Origin: Cololabis saira
Lineage: Eukaryota; Chordata; Actinopteri; Beloniformes; Belonidae
Direction of reading: 5' to 3'
Length of the DNA stretch: 64,000 nucleotides
Assembly (NCBI RefSeq): GCF_033807715.1
Contig: NC_084596.1
Coordinates: forward strand, 28,346,879 to 28,410,878
Of this stretch, positions 55,151-64,000 are shown one piece after another. Numbering within the stretch: the stretch's first letter is position 1; each line of letters starts with the position of its first letter. Made by a program: the position numbers and the translations under genes. A model generated the notes under the pieces. It worked only from the letters and a program-made list of their open reading frames with translations, made no database searches and was not told the origin of the DNA.

Positions 55151-58100
55151 TATTTATGGTCTAATCATTAAGAAATGATTATCCAGAGGCAATTTTAAGT
55201 CAGAGTCAGACTTTCCTCAAAGGATTTCTTTCTAAGCCTGTAACATCAGATATAACAGGGATCCCTCTGGCTATGCCCTTCAGCTTGATCCAGTCTAACA
55301 GCATGCTTTCATGATTCAGATGCTCATAATCAAGTTACCGGTGCAATGACTTTTAAATGTTGCTGAATAAAAACACAACAATATTATTTAATTCATGGTT
55401 ATTTTTTAACATGGTTTTATTTGCTACTGCAGTAATTATTTTTATTGAAAACTTAGAGCTGAATATCAGCAGAGTAACACTGTTGTGCATTAGGTCACCA
55501 GAAAGAATGAAAGTCCAGCAAAAATTAAAAAAAATCAATTGAAAACAGAACTCTAGTCTTAGGAGGTTAAGTCTAAACTCAGTGTCTACCTGTAAAGAAT
55601 CTCAAGCATGGGCAACATTTCTGGTCCAATATGCTGCCATGGCAGAGTTAGATATTTTGCAATGTCAATGTCACACCTGTCGAGGCACTGCCTGTTTATG
55701 CTGCTTCAAAGCATTCATCCTGTCAATAACTGGCCTAACCTTAGTTCTCTTCACTGACCCCCAGAACAGCACAACTAACCTTAATTTCTCAATCAATAAA
55801 AACATGGAAAACTATGGCCATTCTTGAGGGTCTTTGTGCAAATATCACCCTTATGCTGAGTTGAACATGTTCAGAAAACACTACTCATTTCTTGACTGCC
55901 ACTCTGCTGTTAGAAGCCATCGTCTCTGCACAGCGTTGCCTCAAGTGATAATCACAGCACTTCACAGCCACAGTTATGTCAGCGTGGAGAGAGCCACCCT
56001 GAAGAGGCTCTTATTTGACAGGCATTGTCTGCTTTTTGTCGCAGGCTCTTGTTACCTGAAATGTTGGGCTGATGGAAACTACATCTGCAGTGCGCAACCT
56101 GGCACACAGCATAGCCTGAAATTGTTTTGATAGCTCCACTATAAATGGCATATGTCTGCTGTAAAAACAGACGGAGAGCTCAACATGTTTGTTCAGCCTG
56201 ACCTTGTTGCATTTTTATACAACCTCAGCCATAAAACATGCAATTGGTCTTAAAAATGATGTTATTTTTCTTACGATAAGAGCTGAGACCGAGCTATATC
56301 CATAACAAACAAACTCTAAGACGTGCAGATATAAATATACTCTGTAGCTCTTTTTGTGTCTCTGTTGCTTGAGCTGTGGTAGATGAAGTGGGAGGAAGCA
56401 TAGATAATGGCAGCGAAGGTGTCAGTTTTTCAAAGCGTTTATGGATATCACAACACTCCGGGCCCACGTCAGACATGTTTGACGTGCATCAAGAGTGAAT
56501 TTCATGCCATGGCAATTGTCTTGGGACTAAAACAAAAACTGAGCAGCAAGCAGAATCTACATGCCAATCATGTTGGCCAACCAAGTCCCATTCGCCTTGA
56601 TTTTGGGGGGATTTCTGCAGTTCAGATGGGATTGGTCCACATATAAGTTTTTATACACCTTTCTTTGCATGTGCAGGCCATGTTGAGGTCTGTGGATGAG
56701 CTACTGTGGTAGTATTCAGGCCCATGGCTTAATGACAGATACGTTACACATGCCAGACTGTTAGACGATGGAAGACTGTGAGACAACGATAAAATGTTCA
56801 TATTAAAAGCATTTACCCCTCTCCAGGCGCCAGACTGTCTGACACTAGCTCAAATTGATTCTTAATCGGGTTTGTATGGACTCTGGATCTACTGTTGATG
56901 AGCGCTGTGAAAAGTGGACAACTGCTGCTCCAACTCCGCAGAAACGTGATAACACAACTGACCCAATGGAGGGGGAAATAACTTCTTATAGTTCTCGGCT
57001 CTCTTAAAAAATAATTATTTTGAAATGAATAATCTCTTCTTCTTGGGAATGACTTAAAAAGAATGATCCATCATCCAGACACGACAGAACAAAGCAACTG
57101 AGTCAAAGGGATGTCATTACTCATCACAAGTCACAACCAGTTGGCATTAACCAGCTGTGTAGCTAGATGTCTTTTCGGGGGCTTGTTTTTTTGGGGAGTA
57201 ATAAATCACTCACAGTTGCTGTGGAATGCAAGCCAGTGCTCTGGAACAGTTTGGTCTTGGCAGAGGTGATTTTCTGTTTCTAAGCTGACATTCCTGATTA
57301 TCTATTTTGGCTTGCCTCACATGCACACTGAGTCGTGGAAAAGGCTGGATAAAAAAGCGTGGGCTGCGGGGGAGAGAGGCTCGAATGCTCCCATGTGCTC
57401 CCTTACAACCACCATTTCCACTGAAGCTCAGTGTGCCTCTGTTTGAAGAGGAAGGGAGGGGAGGTTCTCCCTACCTTTTCCTCGCTTATGAATTCTCCAG
57501 TCACAGAAGAGGCTTGTTACCAGAGCAAGGAGACCTAGAAGAGCGCCTCGCTGGAAAGCTTTATTCAAGCTGAGGCGAGAATCTGCTGTGGATTATGCCT
57601 TGTCCACAGTCTGGTCTGGTCTTAATTTTAGTCCTTTTGTGCGCTCACACTAGAGGGGTGCTTCTGATTACTGCCGATACCTTTGAAGACTCACGTGATG
57701 AATTTCAGGAGTCGATGATAATAAAAGCTGCATTATTTTTGGATTGCTTTATGATGGTTTGAAATCCAAACAGCCTAAACATATTAACTGAGTTATAGAC
57801 ACAATCAAAGTTAATGGAGACTTTAAAGTATACCTACATTAGACTTAAATGCAACAGTATATCACAAAAAAAATGTTCATGTCATCATGATGAGATTGTC
57901 TGTATCTACTAAGTGAATAATAAGTAGTCTTATTAAGTTAAAAAAAGCATTTCAAATGTATGGAGATACTAAATTATAAAAATAATGCAAGTGAATGGGC
58001 CTCCTGCATTAAAAAAAATCATTAAGTCTGATTTTTAATTGAATGGTCTCAGTAACACTTATTTACTTTGCTATAGTGAGAATGTTTTATGTTATATAGA

Positions 58101-60065
58101 CTTTGCCATTGCAGTGACAGAGATGCAAAGACAACTTAGGTTCGATGGACTTTATTGACGGAACCAGATCATACTGTATATTAAAGTGTGTGAAATTATA
58201 CATTGACAAGTTTTTCCTTACTTTGTTCCCCACAGACATGCAGCTTATGTTACTATGTCATGACACACGTCCACAGGCATCCATCATCACGCCCATGTAC
58301 ATGTTTGGCACATTTGATTTTATGACAAAAACTTAATAAAAGGAGGTGGGAGGAGTTAATTTACAAACTTATATGAGTCACATCATTGATTGTGATGGTT
58401 TATGATGTTTTCCACTATCAAGTTAAGTCAATATTTATTTCTATAATACATTTAAAACAACCTCAGCCAATCAAAGTGCTACACATGTTAAAAAATAAAG
58501 ACAAAACAAAGCTAAAAAATAATATAAAAGCCACAAATTATTAAAGTATCAGTAAATATAAGCTAAGATGTCTAATAAAATGATAACAGAACAATAAGAC
58601 CAAGACTAAGACCAAGCATTTAACAGATGTCCTGTCATTTTTCTCTCTACCTTTCACTTGCAAATGATTGGGAGTACTGTACATGTTTTGAGTTAGGGTT
58701 AAAGGTGGAATATGTGATCAATTTAAGAGAGTTTTTTAATATATTGTTAAAAATGTTTTTTTACATTCCGCTAATAAAAACTTAAACAAGTGATCAGTGG
58801 TAAAAGATTAATGTGAAAAAAAACCCCAGATATGATTGGTGGAGTCTTGCTGATTACCCTTTCTGCCAGTCAGCAAGACTTTGAACTTGTTCATCCCCCA
58901 GACAGTTGTGAAATCTAGCTATGAAGACCAAAACCATTTTTTGAACCAGGATATGAATATAATTATTTCTGCTGCATAGTTGGTCATTTGAACATGGAGG
59001 GTCAGTAGAAATTGACTCGGGTTTGGAGCCAGTCCCCAGTGGTTAGTAGAGGAACTGCACGTTTTTTTTTCTCTTTTCACATTGACTTTGACCTGGAAGT
59101 TGGAACATTGGCCTTCGGTTGCATCATGCTTAACACAGTTAAAATGGGCTTGAATGATCTACCCATACACCAGGGTTCGAACGGAAATTATTTTCAGTGT
59201 TAAACCTCATCAATTTCACAACCGTCATCGTGATGTGTAATTTGGGAGGCTTTTGGAGGTGGCCAGAAGGAAGAGGTTGAAAAAAATCTTGTTATTTCCT
59301 CTTTAATGCACTGCACATGTTTGCATATCGCAGAATAGATGGTTAAAGTTAGAAAAATGTGGGTAAGCTTTCTCATCACCTCTTGTGGACTCTGCCTTAT
59401 ACAAACCAACAGTGTTGAGATATGTTGCCATCTCGCAGTTGCCTATCCTGGATTGTGACAGTGCTACATTTTGGAAATGTGGAGAAACCTAAAACATGTT
59501 TTTCTACTGAGCATGAGCTCAAGCTGACAGTAAGCCATCCTGAGAATTTTCACATATGAGTGGAATATGTCATGGGTATAGTTAAATTTGGGCCACATGC
59601 GACATCACAACCCCCTGTACAATGTAAAAACATTGTGGAATATAAATTCAGAAACCATGTACATGATACATTAACTGGTTCAGCTGGTTGATAATACATA
59701 AACCAGCTGCTGCTTTTATCCTCTGCTATATACACCGTACTAATGTGTAGTAAACATGAATTATTTTTGGACTTAATACTATAAATAAGACATAAATCTG
59801 ATGTGTGGTATTGTAACTTGTGTACATCATATAAATCATTATTGCAACAATCAACGATATACATTGAGAAAATCATTTGCTTGTGCATATGACGTTATAG
59901 TATTTTGCACCATAGGCATAAATAAGTAAGGCAAGGCATGTTTTTGTTTTTTGAGGGTTTTCCTTGTTGTTTTTTCATGGCACTCAGTATAACTTTCAAA
60001 GTAATGAATATCATTTACAGACTTTTTTTTTTTTTTGCCTGCACTATGTTTTCCGTCTTTTGCAG
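55151..60065. other. Unassigned non-coding stretch
   Basis: About 4.9 kb of ordinary sequence. ORFs of 81-98 codons at 55582-56130 (plus) are adjacent but without splice signals or known domains. A purine-rich GC-moderate part lies at 57340-57560. Confidence 0.45.
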
Positions 60066-60098
60066 ATGGTGTGGGAAATGTCACTCTGTAAGCCAGAG
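60066..60098 (+). other. Candidate 33-nt micro-exon, plus strand
   Basis: A T16 run and a pyrimidine-rich tract end TTTTCCGTCTTTTGCAG at 60065. After 33 nt comes CCAGAG|GTAAGTAAG, a near-ideal donor, at 60099. The insert length is divisible by three. Frame 1 reads MVWEMSLCKPE, frame 2 reads WCGKCHSVSQ after one base, and frame 3 has a stop. It fits a frame-preserving micro-exon, a class used in neural transcripts, but no flanking exons were identified and it may be fortuitous. Confidence 0.35.
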
Positions 60099-60465
60099 GT
60101 AAGTAAGGCAAGCCTTGTTTTCTTAACCCTGTCCAAGGAATACTTAAATCTAACCAAACAGTGTAAAAACAAAGATGAAGTTTAAACAAAATAAAGTGTT
60201 GGAAGTACTGGGTAAGTTGGGAAACAAAGCTGGATCAACTGAATGACAGAAAAACACAGTTTTTCATCACCTAAAATAACTATTACATTGATGACAGTTT
60301 GACAAAATTCCATCCTCCGATATGTAATTACTTTTATGATCATGCATATAAAGAAAAAGAAATGTCCTATCCAAGAGCATGAGTTGTTCAGGCTTTAATA
60401 ACCTTCACGAGCCTGTGCTTGAGATAAATTCTGTTTATAAAACTGTGGGAAATAAGTGGTGTAAT
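60099..60465. other. Unassigned stretch
   Basis: Flank of the candidate micro-exon; nothing else seen. Confidence 0.5.
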
Positions 60466-60554
60466 ATCCATCCATCCATCCATCCATCCATCCATCCATC
60501 CATCCATCCATCCATCCATCCATCCATCCATCCATCCATCCATCCATCCATCCA
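60466..60554. repeat. (ATCC)22 microsatellite
   Basis: Pure ATCC tetranucleotide run of 89 bp. The minus strand reads as WMDG repeats, which extends a spurious 227-codon ORF. Runs of this unit often trail fish LINE 3' ends, but no LINE sequence is adjacent. Confidence 0.97.
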
Positions 60555-60759
60555 CTCATTATTCATAGCCATGTGAATCAACAGTATTTGTATCACAAAC
60601 AGCTTCTGAGCTTTGAAGGAAAAAAGAAAGAAATCACAGGAGTAGAGGAAACAAGGAAAGGTGTCGGTGTGATAAATATAAAAGAACAAGAAGTGCAGCT
60701 GTGACTGAAGGAAGGCAGAAGCGGTGCACGTCCAGAACCCAGTGACTTGATTACGGTGC

Positions 60760-60946
60760 ACTCTTCCGTTGTAGGTATCATAAATTGTCCCAGGCACCGT
60801 GGGCTGAGCTGCCTGCCGGGGTGGTCCTTCACCGGCCTCATCCCAGGGTGGGCTAACATCAACCTGCAGGCCCAGTGGACTCGTCAATGTCACTTGGCTG
60901 CTTCTATTCTGGTCGGAGAGGACTACGTGTTTGGGTGGGACTCTGG
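60760..60946 (-). other. Candidate exon, minus strand, unidentified
   Basis: On the minus strand a tract of about 35 pyrimidine-rich bases ends CCCCTTCGTTTCAG (AG at 60948-60947). The following frame stays open through [16 protein letters not shown] and [15 protein letters not shown] to about GTIYDTYNG. The peptide is protein-like, but I cannot place it. Donors are weak: GCCG|GTGAAG near 60832, or CAA|GTCACT near 60746. The plus strand of the same DNA is also open for 67 codons, so the evidence rests on the acceptor. The end coordinate is approximate. Confidence 0.3.
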
Positions 60947-60948
60947 CT

Positions 60949-63900
60949 GAAACGAAGGGGAAAAAGGGAGAGGAAGAAGAACCTGTTGTGAGCAGAGCTA
61001 TGTTCCAAACACATGGTGGTCTTTTCTTTTCCCATGCACTAAATTCTATGGAGAAAGAGAGCAAAGGAATGTACAAGGTGACACTGCAAAGTGCTTCTGC
61101 TTGAGGAGCAGGATTCACAAACTGATATTGTAAGAATGTCTGGTGAGCTGCAAAAACCCCTCAGTGACAGCTCTGGTTATCTGGCAGCAGGAAGTGGCTG
61201 TGAGACAGCCATCATCTACCTTCTAAGTCAAGACTGTCATTTCACCACCCTCTTGCTTTGGCTTTATTCTGCTTTCAAAATCTTTGGCCATTCATCTTCA
61301 AACGAATCATTTGCAACAATGACTGTGAGCAATAAAGCAATATGGGAGGCTTTGTTGTCATTTGTGCACAACAAAAAAGCAAAGTAGTGCTCAGCCAAAT
61401 AACCAAAAGTTTATTTAGAAAGACATTCATTATGATTCTCCCAGTCCTTCAAAATGAAAGACCGTTCCCCTTTTTTTAATTCTATTAAATTCATTGATGT
61501 GCTTAAAACAAGTTGTAGAAGTGCCAACTGTGGCTACTATTTCCACAATCAGTTTAAAATGAGGGTTTCACAAACAGCATGACTTTATATCCAGCACCAG
61601 TCTGTGCAGACAGAACATTCCTTTGCCATGTGATAACCAACACCATCCCTTTCTTTATAGCCCCAAAATGAAAAGGATTGTGATCTATTTGTTCCTTTAT
61701 ATCCCTCATTTAGTTCTGTGACCGTCTTAGATCCCTTGTATAAAGTCAAATTTGGCTTTCTTTTTGTATTTTATTGCATTCTTTCTCTGACCAAATTCCT
61801 CTTGTGCTTTTTAATGGGTGGATGTTCCTCTGTATTTTCTCTGAGAAAAGCCTTCTGCTGCCAGATCTGTGGGCTGTCATAGTCCACAAGAACAGCACCA
61901 CAGGGAACTTCAGAATAACTCCCTCAGATTTCACTTTTTGAAATACAGTCAAGCCTAGCGGTCGAGAACATCTCCCGGACCAATATTTCAAATCAAAGAT
62001 GGAGTGGTTCACTGTTCTCAACAGAAGGGGGAATGGTCTCTTGGAGAATAATGCGCTGAATGACATGGAGCGCCTTGTAGGATCGTGGAGCTGCATGCTC
62101 CTGAGTGCACCTGGTTACAGGCTGACACTTAAGCAACCCCTTGACAGGTGCTCAAGTCTTATGTGTCTGAAGGGCAGCTTAAGCGTTTTCTGCTTTTTAC
62201 AAGCCCAGCCTTGGTTGCTTGACCCCACACATGGCAGTGTTTTATAGTTCACAGGCAAATGGCACGACACAATGCTCCTCCATAATACATAGAGTTCTCA
62301 GAAAGAATAGAGCCGTTCTGGACTTCTTCGAAAAACCCTTTACTGCATCTGTTGTACAGTGTTTATTAAGTATCCCAATTTTAACAAAGTTGCAGCATCA
62401 AACAGTCTGACAATCCAATCCAAACGCCTGAATTGGTGGCATTAACAGTGGCCAACAAAACAACAGTTCTGGACACCAAAACATGAGATCATACATGTTC
62501 TTTTTCTACACATCAACATGGATTTGAAAGAAGAATGTTGCCTGTCCATACGAGTATACTCTGAGCACCTTAATGCTGTGATATATTGAAAAGACAATGA
62601 AAAAAACAACATCATAAAACATAAATCATTCTAATTTTTTTTTTGGAACCAGACAATAGTTGCTCCGTGCACTGCTTTGAGTTTCCAGAAAGCCGGCATA
62701 CCATACGTCCTCTGTACTTCTGCGTCTCCCTCTTGATCATATCCATGCAAGGCCGTATGACCCAATATGTAAGCTATGCGTTCATAAGTTGCATCTCACT
62801 GCTGGTTATAAAACGAGGAGTGAGAACTGATGCACATTTGGGTTTCTCGTTTCTAAGACAACTGCTCTGAACTTGAAGAGCTGATCTCTTCTGTTATTTT
62901 CCATCCAGCATTTTTTTTGTTCTGCTCCTTAAGTCCAGAACTGAGATCACCAAATAAAATAGATTTCTTTTTCTTTACTTCACTGAAATGTGACTCTCTG
63001 TATCCCAGTCAATAAAATCGCACTTTTTCTGTTTCTTCTCATTCTTGTGTTTATTTAGCTCTGGAACAAACAATGGTTTTATATGCTAAGTAGGAGAATG
63101 TATGCATGCTTTTGTGACTAAAAATGGGAGTGAAAATCAGGTTTATGCATGTGCATATAATTTCACAATGATTTAGATTTATAAAAGAAACCTAAATGTA
63201 CTCACAGCTTTGTAAATCTCGCGGTAGGAATGCACATGCACATTTCGGCATTTGCGTGTGCATGCACTTTAAGTGTCGAAACTACAAAGAGTGTTATGCG
63301 TCTGGCTTTGGTCTCCTTTACTGCAGTTCATCAGAGCTGAATCCTCATTCCTCATTACAACACCTCACACACATCTTCCCAACTCAAATCTAATGCGTTA
63401 AAATAAGAAAACATACAAAAGTAAAAGAAAAAAAACAACACAAACCGCAATATATGTACATAAAACCGCCGATCATGACTTGCAGCTTTGCAGCACATAT
63501 TTCTATTCATTAATTTTCCTTCTAATTTCTTTTTCTTTATCATTCAGTGTAACGTTCTTCATGTAAAATAAGTTGTTTTGTGTTTCTGTTGTTTTACAAA
63601 TACTTTTGTTGTCTGAATAAGTAGGCAAATAGAAAATCCCTTCATCAAAATGCTCAAATACAATACAAATCTGAAAATTCTCCTTTTACACATTATATAA
63701 TGGAAAAAATGGCTAAGAATGTTCAGAAACTTCAGAGAATTAATTCTAGCCAAATATGTTCTATAAACAGAAGTCTTTGTGTCTTGTATACTCAGGACTT
63801 TGTTGTACCCGCTGTTAGCTACGCAGCAGATGAGTATTTCTATTTCGTGGGAACACTTCTTCATCACTGACTCTACTTGTCTGAAACAGGATGAAGTTCT

Positions 63901-64000
63901 TGTGCACTCAGTAGTAAATGTACAGAAGAGTAAAGCCCGCAGTATCATGTATACACAGCACACATTGATTAGTTCCTGCCTAGGATAAACCCTCGGCTCC
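60949..64000. other. Unassigned non-coding stretch to window end
   Basis: AT-rich sequence with ORFs below 135 codons on both strands and no splice-supported exon. The 134-codon minus ORF at 63559-63963 has no recognisable domain. No repeats of note beyond short A/T runs. Confidence 0.45.

Noticed and set aside
60435..61118. 227-codon minus-strand ORF, the longest in the window
   Set aside because: Its last part is the ATCC array (WMDG repeats). Only the acceptor-led piece at 60760-60946 is kept, as a weak candidate exon.

Overview
The window reads as AT-rich, gene-poor euchromatin of a teleost fish. The reasons are: several cut-and-paste DNA transposon families typical of fish (hAT ends with 8-bp target duplications, a Tc1 relic, a TA-flanked mariner-type MITE); the GGGCCCGAGCAC dispersed repeat; a LINE 3' fragment of the fish L2/Maui type; very long pure CA/TG, AT, GAAA and ATCC microsatellites; and eukaryotic splice signals instead of long open frames. 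No complete protein-coding gene, rRNA, tRNA or CRISPR array is visible. Most long open frames are artefacts of simple repeats.

The best gene evidence is one minus-strand exon at 18817-19019. It has a strong splice acceptor, a 127-nt leader, an ATG in good Kozak context, 25 codons of a textbook signal peptide and a consensus GTGAGT donor. It starts the coding part of a secreted or membrane protein whose remaining exons should lie below position 18817 or outside the window. I do not recognise the gene. Its promoter and 5' noncoding exon must lie above 19021. A CpG-rich block at 39121-39660 is one candidate, but that block also holds a near-perfect plus-strand donor (39178) that pairs with a strong acceptor (41206). 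Two weaker exon candidates lie at 60066-60098 (plus, 33 nt, flanked by strong AG/GT signals) and 60760-60946 (minus). An unrecognised open segment lies at 20562-21002 (minus).

Layout: 1-2.3 kb, a hAT MITE carrying a 180-bp GAAA array. 4.2-5.0 kb, a second hAT element. 7.65-8.85 kb, a TIR element (TAA flanks) holding a second MITE that has expanded a 12-bp unit eight times. 10.8 and 14.0 kb, large microsatellites. 16.5-17.2 kb, a dead Tc1 transposase. 18.8-19.3 kb, the signal-peptide exon and a 200-bp MITE. 22.9-23.5 kb, a mariner-type MITE. 29-31 kb, TG and AT arrays. 39.0-41.2 kb, the CpG-rich block followed by a three-level nest of transposons with matching target duplications. 42.3-44.0 kb, a CA array, a LINE fragment and a hAT element. 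50.6 kb, an AT array. 53.6-55.15 kb, a 1.5-kb dispersed repeat built of about 460-bp and 126-bp tandem units. 60.5 kb, an ATCC array. The remaining stretches look like single-copy intronic or intergenic DNA.

No novel biochemical system is evident. The most informative structures are the signal-peptide exon, the dated transposon nest and the repeat expansions inside transposons.
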